From: Begonia masoniana
Lineage: Eukaryota > Streptophyta > Magnoliopsida > Cucurbitales > Begoniaceae
NCBI GenBank assembly: GCA_022432975.1
Contig: CM039508.1
Location: forward strand, 21,159,213-21,223,212
DNA length: 64,000 bases
Reading direction: 5' to 3'
In this document: positions 10,600-20,490 of the stretch, one piece after another
Numbering within the stretch: the first letter of the stretch is position 1
How the letters are laid out: every line of letters begins with the position of its first letter
Notes under the pieces: generated by a model
Seen by the model: only the letters and a program-made list of their open reading frames with translations
Databases searched by the model: none
Told to the model about the DNA's origin: nothing
Program-made: the position numbers and the translations under genes

Positions 10600-10690
10600 A
10601 CATTCTTGTTCATGTTCTTCTTCATCGTTTACATCACATTCTTGTTCATCATTTACATCATGTTCTTGTTCATCATTTACATCATGTGGA
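10600..10690. repeat. 24-bp tandem repeat x3 in LTR C
   Basis: CTTGTTCATCATTTACATCA-type units recur at 24-bp spacing (CTTGTT at 10641 and 10665, plus a weaker copy before). Read on the LTR sense strand they are ATGATGAACAAGAACATG-like and lie at the same LTR position as the 26-bp array in LTR I (ATGAATGATGAATATGATCA...). A likely seed-stage version of that array. Confidence 0.75.
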
Positions 10691-10705
10691 TTAAGGGAGG
10701 ATTTG

Positions 10706-10763
10706 TTAGTTCAATTTAGTATCTTGAGTAACAAACCGGGTTCAGATAACTCGGGGCATTACA
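10706..10763 (+). mobile_element. End of the 5' LTR of element D
   Basis: A short plus-strand LTR terminus ending GGGGCATTACA, followed after GTA by a PBS. The rest of this LTR is missing; LTR C sequence abuts it. No gene. Confidence 0.6.
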
Positions 10764-10766
10764 GTA

Positions 10767-10779
10767 TGGTATCAGAGAC
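10767..10779 (+). other. Primer-binding site (element D)
   Basis: TGGTATCAGAGAC, initiator tRNA-Met type, plus strand. Its last base is the first base of the CATTC target site used by solo LTR B. Confidence 0.9.
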
Positions 10780-11049
10780 ATTCTGTAACGACCCTTACCC
10801 GTAACCCTTAATTCCTCGTATATATATATATATATATATTTTTATATATACTTAACACTTTAAACCTACCTTTGAGCGGAAATAAAACTTTTAAAATCGA
10901 AGTCGAAATCGGAATTGAAATAAAAAACCAAATCGTTTGGAAACTGATAGAAATTTCTTAAATCAATTATTAAAAGCAATTGAAACTATTAAAGAAAATC
11001 AATCGACTGAAGAGAGGAGGGCAGAAGGGACAAATCATCCCAAAAGCAT

Positions 11050-11240
11050 AGGCGACCGAACGCTTAACGATGAGCGTTCGGGCGCCCCTTGCATAGCCGC
11101 CCGGACGCTTAACCTCAAGCGTTCGGTCGGTTCACGTTCTGCTTCCAGAACGTGAACTTCGACTCCCTAAACCGACCGAGCGCCTCTCTACCCGCGCACA
11201 GTCGCCAAACCCTCTGGAAAACCAGAGAGTTCTGCGTTCC
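11050..11240. repeat. Hairpin cluster in U5 of LTR B
   Basis: CCGAACGCT...AGCGTTCGG (about 11056-11082) and CCGGACGCTTAACCTCAAGCGTTCGG-type pairing (about 11100-11126; arms CCGGACGCTT and AAGCGTTCGG) are two near-perfect hairpins; CTCTGG-AAAA-CCAGAG follows at about 11213. Same LTR position as the palindromes of LTR A, with unrelated stem sequence. Confidence 0.8.
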
Positions 11241-12739
11241 AACTCCTCTCTTTCTGCGACCCGTCGCCCCTTCCCATTTCTTTCTTTTCCTCTTCTTTCC
11301 CTCATGCCCTGATCACCAATTTCTCACACAACACTCAAACACTTTTCAACATTCACATTTCCTTCATCTTTCTTCATCACATACCATTAAAGTTTCACAA
11401 ATCACACTTCTATACAATAACCCCGTCTCTCGCATACATTACACACGCTATTAAAGACCTATTCACCGACTCATAACACGTTTAAAAACATAACCATATT
11501 TCATGAAAACGAACCGCGTAGTTCCGTTTAAAAGTTTAACAATTACTCATGTTTCAAAAATACCAAAACATTTCAAATTTCATATCCAGACCCAAGCATC
11601 CTAAAACATTTATCTATACAATTTTCTATATTCTATCCATTGAATCCCAAAACATTTACCTAAGTCCCCACGGGTCAAAATCACGCCCCGACTGCCAGCG
11701 CACTCCCACGGGCCTCCTCCTTCAACATGCTCATACATCAGGCGAAGGGATGTCTTCCTCACCTGTCTCAATGTCACATACACCATAGAATTAAACACGT
11801 GAGCTAGAGGCTCAGTAAATCTAAGTGAATGCAAATGTATGCTATGCTATGCTATGTTCTTTTGAAACTCTGCATTCTTTTCATTTCTCTGTTTCTTTGT
11901 TTCTGTGTCTATGTGTCACCCGGGGCTTCACTCTCGTTAGATAGGAGCGGCACATCCCGCGATTGGATAGCCCCTCGGATCTAACACGGGGGGAAAGCAT
12001 GCTTCCTTCGACAGCCATGCCTGAACCACCGCACCCGGCATGACTATCTCTGTTGTTCAATTACGTACTTTGTTTACCTTTTTTCTGTGTAAAACGCTTT
12101 GAAATTCATTTTGCATGCGTTCTTAGAAAACGATGCATGAACGTGCTCAATACAATAATTAAAGCAAGTAAAAACATCCAATATTAAACTAACAATTAAC
12201 GACTTAACAAAACGTAATTCTAACTACCCGTTCCAAACTACCCAAATGCATCTCAAATATCCTCGATCGACTCAATTCGTACGGTGTAGGCCTAGATGGC
12301 CAAACAAGTCACAGAGACTTACCTCGGGTCCTTAGCAAATGAATTTAGCTTGACGAATCTCTTTTTGTAACTTGAAACCTAAAGCACATCAACTAAAAAA
12401 ATCAATATCTCCAATCGAAACATCTCAATATAATTAGTTTTAAAACCGAACATCAACAATTCCAATCCATCTAATCCAACAAGAACATAAACATGTGTGG
12501 CACTTTAAATGAAGCATTTCAAACCAACACAAGCAAATCAGTTGACTTTAATCATAAAAACTAAGATTCTAGCTCGAAACATGAACCAATTTCGAAAAAT
12601 TATAACTTCATCTACAAATGTCGAAACGGCTTAATTCCAAAGGCCACGGCTTCCTTAAGGTATCTAATTTAATCCACAAAAACAGTTTTGCGAGATAGAA
12701 TCGGGAAGAGGGTCAAAATGCATCGGAACAGTAACCTGC

Positions 12740-13290
12740 CCGGAATTTTGTTTTACCATTTCACTTAAACTTTGAAAATTCATAACTTCTCCAATTCATA
12801 TCCGATTTCAATGATTCAACATGCTATAGAATCCTTAAAACGTCTAGTTTAACATGGTCGAGTCTATTTGCTAAAAAGCTAACTCATTTAGTGCCAGAAA
12901 AACGAATACCGAACTGGTTGCGGAAATTCTCCAGTTTTTGCACAACAACTTTAAAAATTCATAACTAAATCAATTCTTAACGAAATCGAGTGAATCAAGT
13001 TGCTATGGACTCCTTAGAATGTCTACTTTCTAATGGTGAAACTCATTTATCGAAAACCAAGCCCGAAGAATGGCAGAAAATATAAAACCAAAACTGCTCT
13101 GTTTTTAAATCCTTACTTTTTGTCCAACTTCGAAAATTCACCATAAATCGTACACATATCCGAATTCAATAATTCAAAATGTCATAGAATCCTTACAATG
13201 TCTAGTTTAACATAGATATATTCATTTATCAAAAATCAACCCCAATAAATGGCAGAAAATAAAAATCCGAAGCTACCCTACATTTTCCAG
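12740..13290. repeat. Diverged 180-bp repeat x3 in LTR B
   Basis: A block with ATTCATAACT, a CGATTTCAATGATTC-like phrase, ATAGAATCCTTA and GTCTAGTTTAACATGG recurs at anchor points 12801, 12981 and 13160 (spacing 180 and 179). Copies differ by many substitutions. The block lies in the predicted first intron. Single related blocks occur in LTR M (about 62240-62350). Confidence 0.7.
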
Positions 13291-14233
13291 TTTGTACATT
13301 TCAACAAATCCATCGAATAATGCTAAATAATCGTCAATACGGCAATATCTAACATTTTTTAACATAGCCCGGTTATTTTCGACACAAACCAACAAAACCC
13401 TAACGGTTTAAAAATCTAGAAGTCGAGAACTAACTCTGAAATAACACTAGAATCTAACCTAGAATGCGGCTTGGAGAAGAAATAGTGAAGAACTCGGCTC
13501 GATTGATGGAGGAGTCGTTGAAAGAGAGGAGAATCGACGTTGGAGAAGAAAAATCGCCAGGGAGGAGTGCTCTGCGATTTTCGTTGAGGGTTGGAGAAGA
13601 AATGAGGGGAGTTTTGCCATTTTAATTGAATTGGATTGATAAATTACAAGTCCGTCCCTGATTTAAATTTTCTCGTTTATCCTATTGTTCGACTATCGGT
13701 TCGGTTTCTCTAAAATTTTCTTATTCTCCAATAATTCCAACTTATTATAGGGCTCTAATAAAACTCTCCGTTCATCAAACGGAATTTGTTTACTATTTTA
13801 CGAAATTAAATCGCAATAGGGGCGAAAACGGAAACTTCACCGTTTCACCATCGATTGGATTCCAAAAATTCTCATCTTTCCCCTAAAATTCCTATAAATC
13901 ATAAGGGTTCCATTAAAAGTCTCGATTCACAAAACGGACATATTTCGATTATTTACGAAATTACCTCTTATAGCGGAAATCGAACACTTGGGCGTTATAC
14001 TGTCAATTTGGATTTATGAAATTTCCTTATTCTTCTAAAATTTCTCATTAATTACTAGGGCTCTAACGGAATATTCTGTTCGTAGAACGGACTTAATTTG
14101 ATATATTTACGAAAATGGCATTCATATGCAGAAAATCAAAAACCCGATGAAAACCGGGTGTTACACATTCAGTTAAACCGTTCAAAAGATTACTCATCAG
14201 TGCCGATCGTCGCATGGGAGTACTCCAACAACT

Positions 14234-14295
14234 GTAAGTGTTTATGTTAACCTTAGTTATTAGATGTTTATGAGAGTATAGTTAACCCTGTGCAG
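14234..14295 (+). other. Predicted 62-nt leader intron before gag (element D)
   Basis: CAACAACT|GTAAGTG at 14233/14234 and AACCCTGTGCAG|GAATCT at 14295/14296, with the gag ATG at 14308. Length and flanking exon phrases match element C although the strands are opposite and the families diverged. Confidence 0.55.
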
Positions 14296-14307
14296 GAATC
14301 TAGTAAG

Positions 14308-15330
14308 ATGTCTAGACAACCAGCAGACCAAGAGTACCAAGAGAGATACCGAATCCGGAAACATGAAGAAGATCCTAGCGTGATTAGGCAGCTGACAGAT
14401 TTGGTACGTCAGCAACAGACCTAGTGCGTCAGCAGTCCGATTAGTTAGGAGTGCTATTGAACCGAGAGGTACAAGGAAGTGTCAACTCGAGTTCCAGCAA
14501 TGAACATTCTGGAGATAGATTCAGGAGGCTACAGCCACCCACGTTTGGTGGACAGTCGTCTGATCCAGTTATTGTTGAAGGGTGGCTTAGGAAGATTGAG
14601 AATATGTTTAGGTGCGCCAACATTGGAGAAGGAGACAAGGTCACGTTGGCAACATTTTATTTGGCTGGTGATGCTCAACTTTGGTGGGAAACAATAGAGA
14701 CCACCACTGATGTTTTGGCGATGTCTTGGTCACAATTCAAGGACATTTTCTATGAGAAATATTTTAACAGTACTGTCCAAACTGCAAAGAAGTTGGAATT
14801 TCTGAACTTGAAGCAGACAGGGTCTTTGGCCGAGTACAGTAGGCAATTCGAGTTCCTGTCCAGGTTTGCTGGACATTTTGCTCACAGGGACGAGGATAAG
14901 GTGTTCAAATTTGTGCATGGGCTAAAGCCGGAAATTTATCGAGGAGTTAAATTTTGTGGTATTAAAGGCTTGACATCCAGCGAAGTTATGTCCACTGCTC
15001 TGGAGGTGGAAGAAGCTGAAAAGAAGTGTGCTGGACCAAAGGAGATCCCACAAAAGTTTGTCCAGCCACACCAACAAAGAGGAATGAAGAGGCCAAGTGA
15101 AGGCCAGAATAGCCAAGGAACAGGAGGGAAAATACAGAATGCAAGGAAATTTCCTCAGTGTCCTAAGTATTTGAAGAACCACCTAGAGAGTGCAGATTGG
15201 GCTTTGGGAAGTGTTTCAACTGTGAGGAGGTTGGACACACGATCAAAGAATGCCCGAAGCCTAGAATCACCAGATGATACAATTGTAACAAAGTAGGCCA
15301 TATTAGCAGAGACTGCCCAGCTCTTAGGAG
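14308..15330 (+). pseudogene. Element D gag (frameshifted, two zinc knuckles)
   Basis: Gag of a plus-strand Tekay-like element. The likely start is the ATG at 14308, after the leader acceptor; it opens 38 codons (MSRQPADQEYQERYRIRKHE...) before a stop at 14422. The main body is open from 14451 to 15296: FRRLQPPTFGGQSSDPVIVE, LWWETIE, FYEKYFNSTVQTAKKLEFLN, LSRFAGHF, FVHGLKPEIYRG and a basic linker. A frameshift near 15180 puts the first CCHC knuckle out of frame (CFNCEEVGHTIKECP at about 15209-15253). A second, YNCNKVGHISRDCP (about 15279-15320), has lost its first cysteine context to a stop. Neighbouring elements A and H have one complete knuckle. Confidence 0.88.
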
Positions 15331-15340
15331 TGGCCTTGCT

Positions 15341-15780
15341 ATGATTAAACAGAGGATATTCTCCATGATGGAGTCGGGTGAGGAACAGCCCGCTGTTGTA
15401 TCAGGTACTATATTGATCAACTCTATACCTGCTTTTATTTTAATAGGTTCTGGTGCAACACATTCTTTTATAGCGTCAACGTTTGCAGTTAAGTTAGATG
15501 TACAGTTTTCGCCATCTGAACATGTGTTTAATGTCACGTTACCCTCTGGAGAATGCATGCACTCTAGCTGAGTTATGCTTAATAGTGTGGTGATAGTGAG
15601 AAACAAGAATTTACCTGCTGATCTCATTATTATGGATATAATGGGATTTGATGTAATCCTAGGGATGGACTAGTTGTTTAAGCACCACGCCACAGTTGAT
15701 TGTAGGACTGGAATAGTTAGCTTCCAACCCCCTGGTAGTTTGAAACATACCTTTCAGGCTTCGAAGAAGAATAAGGAAAT
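15341..15780 (+). pseudogene. Element D protease, catalytic aspartate lost
   Basis: Retropepsin region continuing from gag. The active-site phrase reads LIGSGATHSFIAS (about 15440-15478): the catalytic Asp of the expected D-S/T-G triad is Gly (GGT for GAT). Two stops follow: TGA after GECMHSS (15569-15571), and TAG in place of the Trp codon in GMDW at about 15671. Downstream, HHATVDCRTGIVSFQPPG identifies the C-terminal part. Both the substitution and the stops make it inactive. Confidence 0.85.
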
Positions 15781-16790
15781 GTCTGTGATGACTTCTATTA
15801 ACACTAGACCTTCCCCATGTGGAGAGTATTTGTGCTTTTTAGCTAGCGTTTTAGACACACAACTTGTAGGGAAGGCAAATCCTCAAAATGTCTTAGTTGT
15901 CCAAGACGTTCCTGAAGTATTCTTAGATGACATTTCTGGTTTACTACCAGATAGAGAAATTGAATTTGTTATAGATGTTTACCCCGGCGCCGAGCCCGTG
16001 TCTAAAAATCCATATAGACTAGCACCTACAGAACTTAAAGAATTAAAGAAGCAGTTAGAGGATCTATTGGAGAAAGGGTTCATACGCCCCAGCTTTTCAC
16101 CGTGGGGTTCACTTGTCCTTTTTGTCAAAAAAGAAGGATGGATCGATGCGGATGTGCATTGATTATCGGGAACTAAATAAGCTAACTATCAAGAACAAGT
16201 ATCTATTGCCAAAGATTGACGATTTATTCGACCAACTTAATGGTACAAGAGTTTTCTCTAAGATTGACCTTAGGTTCGGTTATTACCAGTTGAAGGTTAA
16301 TCTGAAGATATCCCAAAGACTTCCTTCGCACAAGGTATGGACATTATGAGTTTTTTGGTTATGTTCTTTGGATTGACAAATGCACCAGCAGACTTCATGG
16401 ATCTTATGAATAGAGTGTTTCATGAGTTTTTGGACAAGTTTGTCATAGTGTTTATAGATGACATTCTAATCTATTCTAGTACTAAGGACGAGCATGCAAG
16501 GCATTTGAGTTTGGTGTTAGAAGTACTTAGACAGCACCAACTTTATGCTAAGTTTTCCAAATGTGAGTTTTGGTTGGACAGAGTTCACTTTCTTGGTCAC
16601 GTGATCTCTGGAGATGGAATATCTGTTGATCCAGCCAAGGTTCATGCCGTTAAGGAGTCGCCCCAACAGAAGAGTGCTGCAGATATTCGGAGTTTCCTTG
16701 GATTAGCAGGATATACAGAAAATTTATTGAAGGAGTTTCAAAGATTGCAACACCCCTCACTCGGTTAACAAGGAAATATACCAAGTATGC
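15780..16790 (+). pseudogene. Element D reverse transcriptase (two frameshifts, active site intact)
   Basis: Three frames tile the domain. 15674-16162 carries the linker ([49 protein letters not shown]). After a shift near 16130, 16113-16349 has [20 protein letters not shown] and [13 protein letters not shown]. After another shift near 16300-16340, 16337-16768 has [20 protein letters not shown], the catalytic [30 protein letters not shown] and FLGLAGY. The two active-site aspartates remain although the reading frame is lost. A third small indel near 16710 garbles the join to RNase H. Confidence 0.9.
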
Positions 16791-17240
16791 TTGGACAGAG
16801 GAATGCGAATCCAATTTCCAGACTTTGAAACAGAAACTAACCAATGCCCCAATATTAACACTTCCCATTGAGAATGGTAAATTTAGCATTTACTGTGATG
16901 CATCCAAGATTGGACTTGGCTGTGTCTTGATGCAAGAGGGAAAGGTAATAGCCTATGCTTCTAGACAGTTGAAAACTCATGAGAAGAATTACCCTACACA
17001 TGACTTGGAATTAGCTGTAGTGGTATTTGCACTTAAGATTTGGAGGCATTACCTGTATGGACAAACTTGTGAAATATTCTCGGACCATAAAAGTCTGAAA
17101 CATATCTTCACACAGAAGGAATTAAATATGAGGCAACGTCGGTGGTTGGAGTTTGTCAAGGATTACGATTCTGAGATCAAATGACATCCCGACAAAGATA
17201 ATGTAGTGGCCGATGCTTTGAGCAGAGTGACAACATGAAC
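16790..17240 (+). pseudogene. Element D RNase H domain
   Basis: RNase H would degrade the RNA template during reverse transcription. In frame 16825-17184: [37 protein letters not shown] (first catalytic Asp), [11 protein letters not shown] (Glu), [17 protein letters not shown] (Asp) and [15 protein letters not shown]; then a TGA at 17182-17184 where Arg or Tyr is expected, followed in the same frame by [14 protein letters not shown] (last Asp). One nonsense mutation and the upstream shifts disable it. Confidence 0.88.
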
Positions 17241-17325
17241 CCCAACTATGATTTTCGATATGCCATTAGCCTTAGCGTCAGAATTCTAAAGGTTTAATCT
17301 AGAAGCAGTATCCAGTGTATCAGCT

Positions 17326-17881
17326 ATGCTTTCAGCCAGAACCTTAAAGCCTACTCTTCTGGAGAAAATAAATGAAACTCAGACAAATGATGTAGAGTGC
17401 AACAAGTACAGATTAAGCATGGAATCTACTGTTAGTTCATATTTCAATTATTCCAATAATGGGATCCTTAAGTTTAGAAATAGATGGTTTGTTCCTGCCA
17501 TTAAAGAACTTCGAGATGAGATTCTTTCTGAAGCACATTCTTCTAGATTTTCTGTCCACCCTAGAAGTACGAAGATGTACAAGGACCTCAGGCAACATTA
17601 TTGGTGGCCTTGTATGAAGAGATGTGTGGCAGAGTATGTAGGATCGTGCTTGATTTGCCAGCGGATTAAAGCTGAACATCAGAGGCCTGCAGGAACATTA
17701 CAACCCTTACCAGTTCCCGAATGGAAATGGGAGCAAATAACGATAGACTTTGTTGTGGGATTGCCTGGAACAGCAAAGGGATATGATGCAATCTGGGTAA
17801 TAGTTGATCGATTAACCAAATCTGCCCACTTTCTACCTATGAGGATGACATACTCGATGGATCAGCTTGCTAAATTGTATA
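17326..17881 (+). pseudogene. Element D integrase, cut by element K LTR
   Basis: Integrase would insert the cDNA into chromosomes. The N-terminal HHCC zinc-binding module is seen (EAHSSRFSVHP ... HYWWPCMKR ... CLICQRIKAEHQ), followed by the spacer TLQPLPVPEWKWEQITIDFV, with the first catalytic Asp of D,D-35-E, and VDRLTKSAHFLPMRMTYS. The frame stops at LAKLYM because the LTR inserted at 17882: its first bases TGTAA give the stop. The second Asp, the Glu and any chromodomain are not found elsewhere in the window. The short tract 17240-17325 before it is the RNase H-integrase linker with stops. Confidence 0.9.
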
Positions 17882-18193
17882 TGTAACGCCTGGAAATTTT
17901 GGCTATGGGTTTGAGTCTTAGGCTCCCGGGTTTTATTATTTTAAGTGTTATAGAGTTTTAATTCGTAGAAATAATAAATTAAGTCCAAATGGCGAACTGG
18001 AAGTTTTGTTAGGACCCTAAGAGTTAGTAGGAATATTATAGGAAATAAGGGATTTTGGAGGAACCAAATAGTGAAGTAAATTGTTAACAAACAATAAAAT
18101 TGAACTAAGGGTAAAATAGTAATTTCGAAAGTCAAAATTTAAATTAAAAAGGATTTTTCTCTCTCTTCCCTCACTTTCTTCTCCCTCACGGCT
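17882..18193 (+). mobile_element. U3 start of the element K 5' LTR
   Basis: Starts TGTAACGCCTGGAAATTTT, like LTR M (TGTAACACCCGGAAAATTTT at 61509), and ends in a pyrimidine-rich leader tract (CTCTCTCTTCCCTCAC) like the post-TATA region of the other LTRs. GTATA at 17877-17881 would be the target duplication. LTR F interrupts it at 18194; I take 20490-22714 as its continuation. Confidence 0.65.
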
Positions 18194-20490
18194 TGTAACA
18201 CCCCCGAACCCACCATGGCTCGGAGCACTACTTTGCTAACCAAACCCACGTTGAAACATAATTTAAACTAGGCCTAGACTCGCTAATTACCCTTACTCTT
18301 AACCGCTAAGCACCACGGCGTTTTCCCCGAAAATTTCGGCAGAGTAACGCCTGAAAATGGCGCCTCCAAAAATGCTAAGTACCTGCACACAAACCAATTT
18401 TCAACCAGATCCAGAATATTCTTACTCAGCTAATCACTCACTATCCAGCATACAAAATCTCCAATAATAGAAAAATGGAAAACTAAAATACTAACATTCC
18501 CAAATGCAGAAAATCCACAGGTTAGGGCGACCTATCACCCTTAACTTAACTATATACAACAATAAACATTTACAATAACCACCAAAATATTAGACCCCAC
18601 ATCTCCGAAGACCATGGTCGAGACGCCCCGACAACTGCCCGCACCGGCATACCGCGTACATCAACGACTGCGTCCCAATCCTAGCTTTCCTCGAAGCTTT
18701 AACCTGTACTCCTGTCGTCACCTACACCACAGAACACACACACACGTAAGCTTAAGCTTAGCAAGTAATGAAGAACGAATATAAACATTCACAACGCACA
18801 CCACACTCACACAATACTCAAGCAATAACCAACAAACAAACAACACCGACAACCAATATTTGCCGTGCACCGAAGTGCCATATTTGCCGTGCACCGAAGT
18901 GCCAATTTGCCGTGCACCGAAGTGCCATATTTGCCGTGCACCGAAGTGCCAATTTGCCGTGTAATGACCTGGACCCCGTTCCCGCAGGCCCAGGCCACTA
19001 CTCAAGATGCCGTGTATGACCGGACCCCGTTCCCGCAGCGCCAGGCGCACTACTCAAGATTGCCGTGTAATGACCTCGACCCCGTCCCGCAGGCCCAGGT
19101 GCACTACTCAACCACTCACACAACTCTTAGAACGCAACAACTCACCGCACCCAACACGACAACACCAAGCAATTCATTACTCAAACACAAAACCTTTAAA
19201 ACCATGCATTAATCAAACAAACTAAGCAAGCAACTAAACCCAACAACAACCAATATTTCATTGCCACACTACTTAATACCAAACAACACCCGGTATTCAA
19301 TAAAACACAACAAATCAAACAAAACCAAACAAAACAACTAACCAATAATACAAGGCAACCACACCACCCAAAACAATACAGCAACCAAACAAACACACAC
19401 ACTTACCGTTCGGTCTAGGCCCGAAGGCAAAAACAAATATCTCCACTACTTACCTGGCGTCCTAGCCCACTGAGGATGCTCGGTTATCTGTCCACCTACG
19501 GCTCGACCTACGACAAATATTCAAACTTTATTAAACTCAAGGTTACATTCACCAATTACAATGTCAATTAACCCCACTAAGATTAATTTAGACTTGACAT
19601 AACACAATTTGAGGGTTCTCCATTCGAAAACCCGAATTTCACCTAAACGTAAAACTTCGAATTTGCGTAACTTTTGCTACGCTTAACGGAACAACTCGAT
19701 TTCAACGGCTAAACAATTCAACTAATAACCTAGTTTAACATACCAAGAGAAGCTTATAAAACTAATAACCGTTGCTAAGTCAAAAACCCCCAAAACAGGA
19801 ACCGGTTTTTATACTAAAACATCTAAAATTCCAACTCTAACCCAATTTCACCAATCTCCTTCCGCCAATCAGGCACATTTCAACTCAATTAGCCTAATCT
19901 AACTAAAACCTAACTAAACGGGCAACTAATTTGGGTTCGGTAAAAACCGACCGAAACTTCAAACGCGCGTAACTTTTGCGTCGGTTATCGGAATCGAACG
20001 ATTCCAGTGGCCACGTACTCCTCTAATAACTGCCAAAATGAATTTAAAAAGAAACGACCGTAGCTAGGTCAAATTGGCAAAAACCGATTCTGCCCCTAAC
20101 CGGAAATTTCCTCTTTCTGATTTTCCATCAAATTCCACCCAATTCCTCACCAATCGACCACCCATACCCTCAATTAGCATAAACTAACTCAAAATCCCGA
20201 AGCTACAAGCAAAACCCGAAATCCCCAAATTGGAGCCCTCGGTTTTTAGCTCCTCCCGAGCTGCACACTACTCGGCATTCCTTGCCAGCACCGAGCTCAG
20301 CAATTCAACGCCAAGAGCGACCAAAACAGCCGGCGATTGGAGCTCTAGCAGCTCGTCACCATCGGTCCTGAACAGAACCGAAACAGGGGAGGAGAAACTA
20401 CCTGTTTTCGGTCGGTTCTGGCGCGGAGAAAGCCAAACCGAGCTCTGGCCTCAGCTCGTCGGCGTCTGCACGTCTGAACGGTGGCCGGAG
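18194..20490 (-). mobile_element. LTR F: minus-strand LTR inserted in the element K LTR
   Basis: Starts TGTAACACCCCCGAACCCACC after CGGCT; no matching right-hand CGGCT was found, so the U3 side may be lost. Minus-strand signals: acceptor TCGAGCCGTAG|GTGGAC at 19496/19495; a 42-nt micro-exon (19495-19454); donor CCAG|GTAAGT at 19454/19453; acceptor CTGTGGTGTAG|GTGACG at 18722/18721, with TGCTAAGC upstream. From about 19680 its sequence is the reverse complement of 20580-21100, forming a large inverted repeat. The right boundary (20450-20570) cannot be fixed. The open frames at 20230-20699 lie in this LTR pair. Confidence 0.7.
18861..19113. repeat. 23-24-bp x4.5 and 53-bp x3 tandem repeats in LTR F
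   Basis: TGCCGTGCACCGAAGTGCCA starts at 18861, 18885, 18908 and 18932. From 18955 a longer unit (TGCCGTGT, GACC, GGACCCCGTTCCCGCAG, CTACTCAAGA) repeats at 18955, 19008 and 19061. The two blocks share the TGCCGTG start. Both are inside the predicted second intron of LTR F. Confidence 0.9.

Larger units (their letters stand above)
9134..10705 (-). mobile_element. LTR C: 5' LTR of element C, U3 side truncated
   Basis: Starts TGTAAGGACCCC beside the PBS and resembles LTR1 throughout: a repeat-rich U5, then the reversed block CTTAGTAAAG...TAAGCCTAATG at about 10505-10525 and the acceptor GATGTAG|GTGACG at 10488/10487. Similarity to LTR1 is last seen near GGATTAAGGGAGGATTTG (10688-10705); the micro-exon, first intron and promoter are absent. 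The sequence then passes into the end of a plus-strand LTR (10706-10763), so two oppositely oriented LTR remnants are joined here. Confidence 0.75.
10784..14165 (-). mobile_element. LTR B: solo LTR with perfect 5-bp target duplication
   Basis: 3382 bp from TGTAACGACCC to GGTGTTACA, flanked by CATTC on both sides (10779-10783 and 14166-14170), so it is a solo LTR left by LTR-LTR recombination. Orientation is minus, from splice signals and similarity to LTR A. Signals: donor TCTAG|GTTAGA at 13459/13458; acceptor GCTTTAG|GTTTCA at 12379/12378; a 56-nt micro-exon (12378-12323); donor CGAG|GTAAGT at 12323/12322. The last acceptor is broken: TGTAT|GTGACA at about 11777, where relatives have TGTAG. 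Shares the CCCCGACTGCCAGCGCACTC block (about 11685) with LTR A. A (TA)n run sits at 10820-10843. Open frames inside are chance. Confidence 0.92.

Noticed and set aside
18768..19212. Four frames rich in CHICRAPKCQ-like repeats
   Set aside because: Translation of the 23-24-bp and 53-bp tandem repeats of LTR F in several frames on both strands; not a cysteine-repeat protein.
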